Shown here: positions 51,291 to 63,419 of the stretch, in pieces
Position numbering within the stretch: the stretch's first letter is position 1
Layout of the letters: each line of letters starts with the position of its first letter
NCBI GenBank assembly: GCA_905182995.1
Contig: CAJJDP010000117.1
Span: 257,589 to 321,588, forward strand
Length of the DNA: 64,000 nucleotides
Direction: 5' to 3'
Source of the DNA: Paramecium octaurelia
Taxonomy: Eukaryota; Ciliophora; Oligohymenophorea; Peniculida; Parameciidae
The notes under the pieces: model-generated
Seen by the model: only the letters and a program-made list of their open reading frames with translations
Databases searched by the model: none
What the model was told of the DNA's origin: nothing
Position numbers and translations under genes: made by a program

Positions 51291-52811
51291 ATGAAGAATC
51301 GGAAGACTAAAAAACATTAAACCCACTTATAAACAAATAGCCACGCTCTTCTTCATTCAGGAACTATAATAGCTGATAAGTTTATATTGTTGGAGAAAGT
51401 TGGATAGGGTAGCTTTGGATATATTTTTAAAACAGAGAATATCGAAACAAATGAGATAGTAGCTACAAAATTTGAGAAGAGAGAGAATAAAAGTACTAGT
51501 AAGGGAAGTTTGCTGGTTAGAGAAATCAAAGTGTTGTTAGAACTAAGCGGAGTGGAAGGTATTATAAATACTATAAGTATAAAGGTTTCCCATAAATTCA
51601 ATATTATGGAAGAGACGAAAATTATAATTATTGTATGATCACATATTTGGGCCATAATTTGGAATACCTGCTTAGAAAAAGCAAAGGGTTTTCTCAACTG
51701 TCTTGTCTTAAATTATCTCTTCAATTAATTGAGAGATTGGAATCTCTACATAGCAAAAATATTATTCATCGAGATTTAAAACCTGAAAATTTAGTGACTG
51801 GATATATCGACACCCACAATGTCTATCTGATTGATTTTGGATTAGCTAAATATTTCAAGGATAGCAATGGATAACATATACCCTTATCAGATAAGAAGGG
51901 AATCATCGGAACTGCTCGATACGCTAGTATAGCAGCTCATTAAGGATTGGAATAATCTCGAAAAGATGATCTAGAGAGCTTAGGTTATGTTTTAATTTAT
52001 TTGAACTTGGGAAAGCTTCCGTGGATGAATCTCTAAATTGCTGACAAACATGAAAAGTATAAAACTATATATGAATTGAAGAAAAATATAAAATTAGAGT
52101 TACTAACTGAAGGACTTTCTAAGGTAATCTGAAACATTATTTAGTGCTATTTACTCTTACTGTAACATGCGAAATCAAGAGAATTTTAAGAATCACCTAA
52201 CTATGCATTTCTTAAAGATTAATTTAAAAAAGCTATCTCTGAAAAAGAATGTGAGGAATCATTTTACATGTTCGATTGGGAAAAACTTGCAGAAGTGAAA
52301 AACAAAAAACTCATACATTAAAACAAAATTGATAATCCTCCTGTAATAAGAAGTACAATCAAAAGATCGTCGGCTGCTATCGTAGATCAACCTAAAAAAT
52401 AACTATCTACTCATTTAGTGCTTCCTGAACCAGAAAATATAGAAAATAGGAGTCGTAATGTAAATTATCAAATAATTAAATTAGGGAGTTAGTATGCATA
52501 CATTAGGAACCTCTAAAATGATAAATTATCAAGCAAGCCAAATAAATATTGTTGAAGTTGATAAATATAGAAGAGTTATGGAATAATAATTACCAAGAGC
52601 CCAAAGGAAAAGTCAAACAGTAGTATAACAATAGTAATAAGCTTTCTGCAAGGAAACTAGTAAACATTTTCAGGAAAGAGTGAAAAGTATCGAGTAAGTA
52701 GAATAAGAGTTTGAATAATTCAATGATTTAGATTTATTAGCTAAGGATGATGCAAATTTACATTTCAATAACATAAAAGCTTTCTATTTCAAAAATTAGT
52801 TGTATCATTGA
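51291..52811 (+). CDS. Casein kinase 1 family protein kinase
   Basis: 482 residues with three introns (26, 21 and 25 nt). It carries complete CK1 motifs: LLEKVGQGSFGYIFK Gly loop, VATKFEKRE with the ATP Lys, [23 protein letters not shown] (DFG intact), GIIGTARYASIAAH (the CK1 replacement for APE) and SRKDDLESLGYVLIYL. The C-terminal 180 residues are a Gln/Lys-rich extension ending in a helical segment. CK1 kinases phosphorylate primed Ser/Thr sites in many pathways. Paramecium has a large CK1 expansion, which this and the degenerate copy at 0.7 kb exemplify. The Gln tract uses TAA, TAG and CAA. Confidence 0.93.
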
Positions 52812-52914
52812 TTTACTTAATTGTTTTAAACATTTTCCTAGTTATTTTATATATGTATTTATTTATCTATCAGAACCATTATTCTATCGAACTTAATTAA
52901 ACATGAAAATTCAA

Positions 52915-53834
52915 TCATTATTATTTATTTTAATTCATACTATTCTTCATTTCTCGTAGTAGTTCTTTGTTCCAATCCAGAGAATATGATTTGAACGAGA
53001 ACTTCAAAAACTTTTCTAATTTCTCATTCAATTTAAAATACTTCAACATTCTTAAAAAATAAAATTTCATCTTCTTTTCATTATGTTCTAATCGAAAACG
53101 AAACTAAACATTTTTAATATTGTATTATTACCTTAAACATGTCAAAATCGTCAACCAAAAACTTATTCAATTTATTAATTTCCTCTTCACAACCTTCATA
53201 ATAATGATATCTTAAAAAATATTAGCAAAATATTTATTAAGACAGTGAATGTTGATGAAGAGTCTTTAAATTTATAATTGAATTATTTTTAAGCATTCTC
53301 CTCCATTTCTAATAGTCTATGAATTCTTAATTTTTAAACAAAATTGAATCAAGTGTATCCTCTCCAACCAGCTAGTTGATAATTGATGAAGATTTAGTCA
53401 ATTCTTCAATTTGTTTTTAATCAATTAATTCAAATATATTTAAGGCTTATAGTACTTGTTTATAAAATACTCTCAATATTTGAAAATAAATACCTTTATG
53501 GAACAAAATAGCTTAATAAGCTTATGTGAATGTTATATGTGTGATTCGGAATTGCAAGATATTTGAAAATTTATTCTAAACCATTCCTTTTTGAATACAT
53601 CGTCTTGGATCTATACACAGCTTAATCAGAATATGCAGACATAATCAAAATTAGATTGCAATCATATAATTCTTGTTTTTTGTAATCGCTGCATAAATAT
53701 TTCGGTTTGATGCAATTTGATGATATTCCATTCGCCACTGATAATCCGAAAAGAGGCATCAACATAAATTTGTCGAATATTAAATCAGTTTCATTTTACA
53801 GTTAATAATGAGTAGTCATAAACAACTTATTCAT
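52915..53834 (-). CDS. Hypothetical protein, 289 residues
   Basis: 289 residues with two introns (22 and 28 nt). It is soluble and helical. The first half contains LIFDKFMLMPLFGLSVANG and a Tyr/Cys-containing stretch CSDYKKQELYDCNLI. The second half has charged helices (GCEEEINKLNKFLVDDFDMF) and a basic C-terminus. No known domain is recognised. It converges on the CK1 gene with a 103-bp gap. Two Leu-rich segments could support oligomerisation. Confidence 0.62.
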
Positions 53835-54159
53835 TCTTTGTGGATTATAAACCTTTTGTAAAATATGAACACTTTCAGATATTTATTTCATTATATTTAA
53901 ATTATTTATTAATATTGTAGTTTTGCATTTTACAAGTTAACAAAACATTCTATACTCTACTAATGAGAATAAGTTACTTAGTAAATGCAAATGCTTTTAG
54001 TTATATCTCTAATGATTTATAGAAAAAAAAATAAATGATAAATTATGAATCCACATTTCCTTGTTATTTATATATAGGAAAGATTATTGTATTTAAACAA
54101 ACTATTGAATTAGTGTAAGTTTCATAGTTCATTTAATAATAATTTTAAAAAAATTGAAA
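53835..54159. other. Divergent intergenic region
   Basis: 325 bp between a minus-strand start and the B9D1 start; AT-rich, presumed bidirectional promoter. Confidence 0.55.
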
Positions 54160-54951
54160 ATGATGAATACAAGAAATTATAAAAAAGATGTATCAGATTA
54201 AGGCTCTATCAAAGGATAAACAAACTAAAACTTTGGATATTCATAACCTCAATAATTTTAAGATGGAATTTCGAGAATTCAAGAAGAGATGATGGATCCT
54301 CGAAACATTTAGCCTGATTCTATGTTTGTGAATTTTAGCGGAGTTCTAGAATGTGGTGAAGTAAAAGAGCTATTTAATAAATTAGTGTGAAGATGAAGAA
54401 TCGTTAAGAATAGAATATGCAGTAAAATACGGAGGAGATGATTGGACATATTTGAAAACTAGCGTATGATTTCAAATAAAATTAGAATAATGCTGATGAT
54501 GCAGAACCAAGCGGAATATCTTAATTGAGCACTTCACGAAATTTACACTCTAGAAATATTGTTTGGAATTTCCCTTTTGAATGCAACTTTCAAACTAAAA
54601 ACATATTCGGATGGCCCCAGGTTGTAGTTAGACTTTCAGGTCCAGATTTCATGGGAAGAAGTGTGGCCAAAGGCTATGGATCCGTTCATGTTCCAACTTA
54701 ACCAGGATAGTATGAATTCTGAATAGTCTTCTAGTCATGAAAGAGTAATTAGAATATTCAAACCTCTACCAATTTCTGGTTTCACAGGATTTTTGGGTTA
54801 TTTGTTGGGAAACACTGCTGAACTCAAAAACTTCGATAAAGTTATTTCCTCAGGTGAAGGAAGAGAAGTTACAAGAGTTAAATCGGTGGGATATGTAAAA
54901 GTTAAGTTTCACGTAACATTAGTAAATTTTGATAAATTTGGTTATTTATGA
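54160..54951 (+). CDS. B9D1: B9 domain protein, B9D1 (ciliary transition zone)
   Basis: 239 residues with three introns (25, 22 and 25 nt). After a low-complexity N-terminus, the B9 domain starts MFVNFSGVLECGECEDEES. It continues with DWTYLKTS, IVWNFPFECNFQTKNIFGWP, GYGSVHVPTQPG and GEGREVTRVKSVGYVKVKF, the order seen in animal B9D1. B9D1 joins MKS1 and B9D2 in the transition-zone module that gates entry to the cilium. Its presence fits a heavily ciliated cell. Two in-frame ATGs open the gene; the first at 54160 was used. Confidence 0.95.
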
Positions 54952-55322
54952 AATTGCATAAATAAATTAATTAATTTTATTTTTATTGGTCTTAATCTCT
55001 AATATAATAGATACTCGCTAATTTAGATACATATCTTAAAGAGATAATTTTTTCTTGTTTTTTTTATATTAAAGACGATACAACAACGAAAACATACTGA
55101 AATTGAAGTTTTTATTGAAATAAAGTAACATTCCTTTTGTGCTTTTCAAAGAGTAGCAATAATATTTTAATCATGTCATTCAATTTTAAAAGAACATTAT
55201 TACAATTGAATGTTAAATTTAAAAAAAATGACCAATTAAGCCTTATTCTTTTGAAATCTTTCCATCTGTCAAATAAAGTATGAGTTTTGATATAAAATGA
55301 AATCTATAATTATTATTAAAAT
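54952..55322. other. Intergenic spacer
   Basis: 371 bp between two plus-strand genes; AT-rich, no recognised element. Confidence 0.55.
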
Positions 55323-56345
55323 ATGAACTCATAAAACGACCAAGAAAAGTAGGGCTCAGATGAACAAGGATTGGGAGAAGTGTTTGTGCCAGCATAGGTT
55401 GTGAATAACTTTAATCAAATGGTTGCTGATCCTCAACCTGTATTTACTCTATTGATAATAGTTATAGTTTCCATCTGATAGGTCAGCTAAGCCTACTTTA
55501 GAGAATAATCTTCAGAATTAAGCTCCACTGGTAAATAGATGGATATATATAGTTAACTGATAAATAGCAAGCGTAACCATTAATTAAAAAGGTTGATCCT
55601 GGTTCTGAAGAAATAAAAAAGATTCCAAAAGCAAGAAAGGAATCTGCTAATCATAGTTAAGATGATGTCTCAGTTAAAAGTTCAGGAGGAGCCAAATCTC
55701 CTCATTAATGTACCATTTTGCTATAATTAATCAGAAGCCCAATAGAAACGCATTAAAAGGATGAACAGCAGAGTCAAGAGTCGACATTCTCAATAAAAAC
55801 AACAATCGGATTTCTCAAAAAGTATAATGAAAATCACAGAAAACACAATCTTCTCAATAATCATGGCAATCGTCACTATTTATGCTTTATTTGGAGATGA
55901 TATTCGAATTTTATCAGTAGATAAGTAGGGAGATGATGTATTCTTTGTTCTAACCGTGATATGCATGGTTGCATTTATTGTCGAAATTACACTTACAAGT
56001 ATCGCTAAACCAGACTACATTCTGAATGTAAATATAAAACAAATTTTAGTTTTATTTTATTTTAGATGTTATATCAACCTTAACGATGATATTAGATTTA
56101 GGTTGGATAACAGATACTTGGTATTCTGGAGATTTAACAAGTGCATCTCAAATTAAATCTATTGGAACTGCTTCCAGAGCAGCAAGAAAAGCAGCAAGAG
56201 TTATTAGAGTTATAAGACTTGTGAGATTGGTTAAACTATATAAACATGCTCGCTAATAAATGGAAAGAGAATAGTAAAGAAAATTACTTTAAGATTTATT
56301 AAGATAAGCATAATAAAGTAAGAGTTCAGATTAACACCAATAATA

Positions 56346-56381
<36 letters not shown>

Positions 56382-58520
56382 GTAGTAAAATTTATCAATC
56401 TAATAAATTATACCTTAAAATGATGAATCCAGAAATAATTCACAAAATGAAATTGAAGTTGCCAAGACACCAGATAGAAACTCTACTTCTTAAGTAAGAA
56501 CCTCTTAAACTTCATCGTAAGCAGAAAACCAAATAAAGGAATCTATCGTAGGAGCTTAATTATCAGATCTTGTTATGAGAAGAGTGATTACTATTATTTT
56601 AGCCATTCTAATAAGTATTCCTGTTCTCTCCTTAGATACTTATTAAGAAACGATCAGCAGTTATGATTCTGGAATTTACAGAATCTATTAATTTAAAGAT
56701 AATCAAGAAATAATGAAATCTCTTTTGTATTAATATGCTCAATTCCATGTAGGAGAAATTTACCCGATATATAGTGTTGATGTTAACTTAAAAGGAAATG
56801 GCAATACAAATCTTGATGAATGGAATTACAATACTAATCCAGAAATTTTCGAAGTTCCTGCTTATGAAACAAAAGACTAATATAGATTTTCTGATTTACA
56901 ATATTATGTCAAATCTGATGGATCAGATCTACAGACATATGCTGCGGCTGATTTGGTAGCCTATAATCAAACTAATGCTATTTTGTCAATATTTTAAACC
57001 GTCTTTGTATGCATAGTCTTAGCAGTCTCAGCTTTAATGTTCAATAAAGATGTGTCTGATTTAGTGATAGATCCTATAGAAGCAATGATGTAGAAAATAG
57101 AAATGATAGCAGCAAATCCACTTGAAGCAGTTAATATAGAAGAATAAGAAGATTTAATAATGGAGGAATTGGAGAAATCTTAGGACGTGGAGAAACTGAA
57201 ATAGAAAGAAATAGAGAAACATATGGAAACTTATGTTCTCCAAAGATTAATAATGAAAGTAGGTGCTTTGCTAGCTGTTGGTTTTGGTGAAGCAGGTTCT
57301 GAGATTATAGCTGAAAACATTAAAAAGGGTGGCAGTGTAGATCCCATGATTCCAGGTAAGAAGATATTGGCAATCTTTGGATTTTGTGATATTAGAAATT
57401 TCACTGATGTAATATAAAATAGTTAACAATATAGGCCACTGAAGTATTATAATAAGGAGTAATGGTTTTCGTGAATGAAATTGCCGAGATCGTTCATTCA
57501 ACAGTTGATTCCATGAGTGGATCTGCTAATAAAAATATTGGTGATGCTTTCTTGCTCGTTTGGAAGTATTCACCCAATGATTATCATCCTGATCCTGACA
57601 ATCCTAGAAACCTGAAATTAAAAACAGAAAAATACATTAAGTAAAAGGGAGATATGGCTGTGATGGCATTTCTCAAGATTATAACAGCAATCTCTATCTC
57701 CAAAAAATTGGAGAAGTATAAGAAACATGAGGGACTTAATGCTAGAATGAAAGACTATTCTGTGAAAATGGGTTTTGGATTACACATGGGTTGGGGAATC
57801 GAAGGAGCAATTGGATCTGGATTTAAAATTGATGCTTCATATCTTAGTCCAAATGTTAATATGGCATCAAGATTGGAGGCAGCAACAAAGCAATTCGGAG
57901 CCCTTATTCTCGTTAGTGGTATTCTAAAGTAATATTTGACTGATGAATGTTAAAAGCAGATGAGAATGATTGATATTGTTACTGTGAAAGGAAGTATTGT
58001 TCCTTTAGGTATGATATCATATTATTTTAAGAACTGCATACAGTGGATATGTCTATTAAAAATTTGTAAGCCAAAATCAAGTCTCTAAGAGATAAATTTG
58101 ATGTTTCTTAGATGACTTAAAAAGAATCAAAGAAATTTAGAGTTGTGAATAGATTCAAGAGAGATTAACAGATGAAACAAGTGATGAACAATTAAATTAA
58201 TATTACTGATCTCTTTGAAAAGGATGACGAATTGTCAGCTGCTAGAGAACCATACACTTAAGTACAAATATTCTTTGTGATTTTATTATAGTAATTCTAT
58301 GAGACTTGGAAGTAGGGATTTGATTAATACATTAAAGGAAATTGGGCAGAAGCATAATCCATATTCTAAAAAACCTTGGTAATTCAAAAAATTTATAGTT
58401 TAGACTATGATACCTGAACATAAGGATGGGCCGTCAAATACTCTTTTAGAGGTTATTCATTCGTGTGGTGGAAAAGCTCCCAAAGATTGGAAAGGTTTTA
58501 GAGAGCTTACAGAAAAATGA
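55323..58520 (+). CDS. Class III nucleotidyl cyclase with voltage-sensor-like membrane domain
   Basis: 998 residues with eight introns of 22-30 nt. The N-terminal 150 residues are Gln/Ser-rich and cytosolic. Next come membrane helices (SIIMAIVTIYALFG, TVICMVAFIVEITLTSI) and an S4-like segment near residues 262-290 with Arg or Lys at intervals (RAARKAARVIRVIRLVRLVK). A long Gln tract, two more TM helices around a large loop and a coiled coil lead to the cyclase domain (about 640-830): FGFCDIRNFTD (metal Asp), NKNIGDAFLLVW (second Asp, with the adenine-selecting Lys position) and SPNVNMASRLEAATKQFG. The protein ends in a helical region and DGPSNTLLE. Ciliate adenylyl cyclases with K-channel-like domains are known; nucleotide preference here is not proven. 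Confidence 0.9.
56341..56388 (+). repeat. Poly-Gln tract written as TAA/TAG codons
   Basis: Sixteen consecutive in-frame TAA and TAG triplets inside the cyclase gene, read as Gln. The run is near-pure trinucleotide repeat and could expand or contract by slippage without changing the frame. In a standard-code organism it would be a dense array of stop codons. Confidence 0.9.
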
Positions 58521-58583
58521 TCAACAAATCTTTATTTGTCTTCAAAATATATTAATTTTATTAATTAAAAATTATATAAAAAA

Positions 58584-58655
58584 GCAGACCGAAAGGAGTC
58601 GAACCTTCACTACCAAATGAGGAGATTGGGGTATTACCATCAATACTGCAGTCTG
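58584..58655 (-). tRNA. tRNA, anticodon read as CCU (Arg)
   Basis: 72 nt folding as a standard cloverleaf. The acceptor stem is CAGACUG with CGGUCUG (one G-U). The D arm is GUAU with AUAC. The anticodon stem is CCAAU with UUUGG (one U-U mismatch), with loop CUCCUCA, so the anticodon is CCU. The T arm is GAAGG with CCUUU, with loop UUCGACU. A run of six Ts follows on the minus strand, a typical RNA polymerase III terminator. CCU would decode AGG, as arginine. The residue after the anticodon is C rather than a purine, which is unusual, so the identity is less certain than the presence of a tRNA. Confidence 0.8.
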
Positions 58656-58714
58656 ATCTTTCAAAATATAAAGCAGAGATAATTGTATACTAAATGATGA
58701 TGCAAAATTAAATA

Positions 58715-59848
58715 TCAATTTATGTGATAAAAGGACATTTGATATATTTCAACTTCATCATCAGATCCAATTAATATGAATTGTTTGAATGAAAGTTGCA
58801 TGTTAGACATAAAAAATCTGGAGCCATTCAATTGTTTTGATATTTCTATATAAATACTGTTATCAGCATAATCATAAAAACTAAGGGTTCCATCAAAATG
58901 CATCATGCAAATCTCAAATTCTTCGCTTTAATTCTATGATATATCACATTTTTTTGGTTCTATATCAAAAGCTGTAATCATAGATTTGTTATTGTTTTGA
59001 TACTTAATTACATTCCATTTCTTTAATCCATTATCCTCTATTTCACAATACTATAACATTTCTCCATTCTATATTGGAACCATTAAGTTGGCCTTATTAT
59101 GTTAAAAATATAATTTAGGAGGTGAAGTTATTCTATTAATGTTATGAACATGATGCTGAATATTAAAAAAGAGATCAATAGATATGATTGAAATAATTCC
59201 ATTGTAAGATGTCAAAGCTATGTAATATTTTTAATTCTGAGTTGAAATGTCATTAAATATAATAAGTTGCTCAAAAATGAATTCTTGCAATGACCTAATT
59301 AATTTATTTTTGATATCAATCTCAAAAAGACCAACACTTAAATCATTGAATCCTACTATAAGGATTATGACCTCCTATAAGTATCTTGAATTCATCCAGA
59401 TTATTCTTTTGGTGATTTATATATTGATATTTATCTCTTTCGATTGATCGTCAAACAATTTGATCTGTTACCCGTTCTTTCCACTACTAACCACTAAAAT
59501 TCCAGTGCTCAAAGGTAATATTCTTTAAGTATTTTAGAACTCATTTGGTAAAGGAAATGCAGTCAAACATTCTAATGGACATTAATATTTTGTCAAATCA
59601 ATGCATAATTATTGATGCACAAAATCTGGCTGCTTAAGTTCGATAGTAAATATTTATTAGCCTCCAATATATACAAAACACTCGCCTTCAATAAATTAAT
59701 CTTCATCAATTGAATCTTTGTGTTGAGATACAGTCTCCTCTTAAACTAAACCACTCGCATATTGTGGGTAAACAATTCTCTATATAGAATATCGATTAGT
59801 GCCATTATGAGTATAATGCTAGAATTGAGTTAAGTTTCTACTTTCCAT
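58715..59848 (-). CDS. Hypothetical intronless protein, possibly beta-propeller
   Basis: 377 residues with no intron, unusual here for a gene of this length. It is rich in beta-strand patterns separated by turns: GECFVYIGGQQIFTI, TGILVVSSGKNGQQIKLFDD, KYYIALTSYNGIISIIS, MMHFDGTLSFYDYAD, QFILIGSDDEVEIYQ. Several repeats end in hydrophobic-x-hydrophobic-Tyr/Phe as WD40 blades do, but the Trp-Asp signature is missing. A divergent beta-propeller is a reasonable but unproved fold. The gene lies next to a tRNA on the same strand. Confidence 0.66.
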
Positions 59849-60188
59849 GGATAATAAATAACAAATTTTAAAAATTTTATTATGAAATCACTAGATAGAA
59901 GAAGGAATATCTAAATGCATTTATCAATCAACTAATGAATACGCAATTACCCAATAAAGATTAAGCCAAAAATATTAATCAAATAACTAATTCCTCAAAT
60001 ATATAGAAAAAAAATTAGACTATAAATGGAATTGCACAATTTGAAATTAATTTGTAAAATAAAAATTCTCACTTTATGATCAAGAATTTCACAGTAAAAT
60101 TTATAGCTGCAATTTAATACTCTTTTCAATTTTCATTTAATGATTATTACTTTAATTCATAATTAATTTATTCAAATATATTTATAAA
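59849..60188. other. Divergent intergenic region
   Basis: 340 bp, AT-rich, between a minus-strand start and the plus-strand EF-hand/C2 gene. No element recognised. Confidence 0.55.
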
Positions 60189-61737
60189 ATGCCAACTTCG
60201 GTTAATGCAATTGAAAAGGCTAATGTATTGAGAAAGGAGTTTTTGGAAATAGAAATAAATCATGACGAATTGCTATCTATTGAATAATTTTATAGATGCT
60301 TAGATAAGAAAGTATAATCTGCTACAAAATTTAGTTGAGAAGACAATTTGATAGAGAATTAGGAGATCAATTATATTAAAGAATGAACAAAAGTTTTAAC
60401 AATAAAGTCACAGTGGATGAATTTATTAAAGTGTTTCTCCAAGCAGAGGAAATCTTAAAGAATAAAATAGAAGGCTGTAAAAAGCAGATTTTAGATTATA
60501 ATAAATAAAGAAAATATGTATCAAACTAATTTGATGTATTTATTATCAATAAAGAATTAAGTCAATAAAAGATAGTGAAAGAGTTAACTAATACGGAATA
60601 AAAGAGGACAGTTATTTGACAGTTGAATTGTTAGATGGAATCAATTTCCCAGCATAAAATGTATCAGTAATTGTAAAATTGGAAAATTAAAAACAAGAAA
60701 TTCATCAGCAAAATGGGCCATCTCCATAATGGAATAAAACGCTTAATTTGTATCTTTTTTCATTATGTTAGTAAAATTTCAACTGGCCTTGAAGAATTAT
60801 AATTATTCTTTTACACCATAAACCATCCAAACATACCGCAATTATTAGGAACTGTGACTTTGTCATTATCACATTTGACTAATCAAACAAAAATTGAAGA
60901 TTGCTGCCAGTTATTTGATAAAAATGGATAGCAAACTTAGACCAAAATTAAGTTGAGATCTCAATGGATATTTAATGAATCTAAATCGTTAAGCCAATAA
61001 ATTGAAGTTTGCAATGACTAAATAAAGACTGCCTAAGATGACTTAATTGATTTTGAAAAAGATCTTGCAACTCTGTATGAACCTTTTCCAAATTATGTTT
61101 AATTAATTCGAAGTATTGAGAAGGAAGATCTAGCCATTAACCACTAACCTCCAAATACTTTTGTGATGACCCCAATTAATAATGTTAGCTCTTAATATGA
61201 TTACAAATTATACACTCGATTAAGTATATTAATTGTAATGGGACTTAGTGTATTCATTTGCTTTGGCAAATCTTAGTTTCTGGATGTAAATATTAATACC
61301 TAACCTCTATATAGTTGGTTATATGCTTTTTCTTCATCATTGAATTTGAATTCAATAGACTTTACAGATAGCGTTTGATATACTATTCGATAGCTGTGGG
61401 GATTTCATTGCTATGTGATTTGGTGTGGGCAATCAAGTATTCCAGAGGATTTTGGGGGAGTGAAGACTCTGAAACCGATAAATACTATGCCATAGAGAAG
61501 GGTCCCAATAGATTAGCCTTAATTTTAATCTTTGTGTCTTTCATATTTAAAGTAAATTCTAGGGTAATATCATAGCTAATTTTATGTGCTCTTTTAGGAG
61601 CATTAAGCCAGGATATGCCTGAAAAATTAGAGGAACAATTACCCAATAAAAACAAATAAATGAAATAATAATCGTTCTATTAAAAAAATAAGACTGCTTA
61701 ATTTGGTGAGGATAATAGTACATTTTACAATTATTGA
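60189..61737 (+). CDS. EF-hand-like, C2 domain and multi-TM protein
   Basis: 474 residues with five introns (23, 26, 22, 29 and 24 nt). The N-terminal 120 residues are helical (NNKVTVDEFIKVFLQAEE resembles an EF-hand second helix). Next is a C2-like beta sandwich (YLTVELLDGINFPAQNVS, PSPQWNKTLNL) whose Ca-binding loops lack most Asp residues, so Ca binding is doubtful. A coiled coil (QIEVCNDQIKTAQDDLIDFE) leads to four TM helices in the C-terminal third (LSILIVMGLSVFICF, LVICFFFIIEF, YYSIAVGISLLCDLVW, LALILIFVSFIF). The cytosolic tail is Lys/Gln/Asn-rich. It resembles membrane-tethering C2 proteins, but the combination is not one I can name. Confidence 0.78.
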
Positions 61738-62028
61738 TTTGATTTCTTTATTATTAAAAATTAATTTAATTACGAAATACCTAAAGAAAGAGAATTTTCA
61801 AATAAAGCAATGTGATCACTATCAGACAATTAGAGATATATTAATTGTCGAATAAATAAATAATGTCTATTTTATGTTATTGAATATTTGGAAAACTAAA
61901 AAATTAACTTTAGAATATATCACTCACATAGTAATTAAGATTTTATAATGAAGTAATGAAACTCAAATTAATTATTTATATATTTGTGATATATTAAGAG
62001 AACAATTATTTTTGTTTAATTAAATTTA

Positions 62029-63245
62029 ATGTTCATACCATACAAAAAGAATAAAGGTTATAAAATCCCTGTCATTTTTGAATTCGGACAATAGAATACA
62101 AGAGTTGGATATGCGGGAACTGATGGACCTGAAGTGGTTTTGCCCTCAGATTTATTAATGGATAGCGAGGGAAATATGAAATTTATTGAATAAAATAGTA
62201 CATACCAACCAATTGGATTTGATGTTAAGAATATCCTGTAAGGAGGGTAGATAGTTGATTTTGATATTTGGAAAGAATATGTAGAACACATACTAAATAA
62301 TGTTTTATTTTAAGAAAGACATTTCCCCTTTTTCTTTGTTGAAAATGGAAACGTAAAAAAAGAAACCAGAAATAAAATCATCGAAATGCTCTTTGAAGAA
62401 ATCGATGTTTCTTCTGTGTTTTTCCACAGAAACACAATGTTAGCATAATATATAGTTGGAAAAGACAATGTATTAGTAGTTGATTGTGGAGCATCTCACA
62501 CTACAATTACACCTATATTGGATGGAAATGTCATAGAAAAGGGTAATCTTAATTGAATATATTTAAGGCATTTTTAGGGGAGATATAGGAGGTGAGTATA
62601 TAACAAATAAATTATATGAAATTTGGAAATAGTAAGGATTGCCATTTTCTAGATTTAAAAATTATAGTCAACTCTCGCCTTCTCTTTAAATGTATGGAGA
62701 TTTGGAAGTAGTTAGAGAAATTAAGCATCAGTGTGCTAAACTGTATGATTAGCCCATAGAGAATTTGTAATTATTTGTACTGACTAATTTATAGAAAATT
62801 TAATCCAACTGTTGATAATTACGCTTATGAATTGCCAGATCAAACTAAATTGTTAATATCTGAAGAAATGTACAAGTATCCAGAATTTCTATATGAACCA
62901 ACTGAATTTTTTGAAGGTTTGGATAAAGCATTGGAAACAAGTTTAGAGAAAATTGACTCCGATTATAGAAAGGAACTAGTATAGAATGTTATTTTGATTG
63001 GAGGAGCTAGTTGTACAGTGAACATGGTAGAAAGGTTTTAAAGAACTATCAATAACCTAAAAATTTTTGGATTATCATCAAGAAGCAAAGTGCAAACTCT
63101 CCCTAAATTTTTTGATCGTTAACATGCTTCTTGGTTAGGAGCTTCAATCGTTGCAAGTTCTTAAATATATGATCAATGGACTTTAAATAAATCAGACTAT
63201 GATGAGCACGGATCCTCTCTAATAGAAAAAAAGATGTTTTATTGA
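62029..63245 (+). CDS. Divergent actin-related protein
   Basis: 387 residues with two introns (25 and 28 nt). Actin-fold landmarks: VIFEFGQQNTRVGYAGTDGP at the N-terminus (phosphate 1 region, with the usual DNGSG altered to EFGQQ), VLVVDCGASHTTITPILDG (phosphate 2, conserved DxG), FRGDIGGEYIT and NVILIGGASCTVNMVERF (adenosine region). The position usually occupied by the DNase loop is different, and the C-terminus is extended (DEHGSSLIEKKMFY). Changes at phosphate 1 suggest weak or absent ATP hydrolysis. It could belong to chromatin-remodelling ARPs (Arp4 to Arp6 group) or a ciliate-specific class; the sequence alone does not decide. It starts 291 bp after the EF-hand/C2 gene. Confidence 0.83.
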
Positions 63246-63419
63246 TAATAAATTGTCATTATTTATTGATATAATTTTAAGCTTAATTTAAATTCATTAC
63301 ATCAATATTAAGATATCGAATCAATTCAAATTTATGATAGAATGTAATGAATTACATTTATTTATTAATTAAAATATATTTGAAGAGTTTAATTTATAAT
63401 TTTCACTTAATTAATAAAT

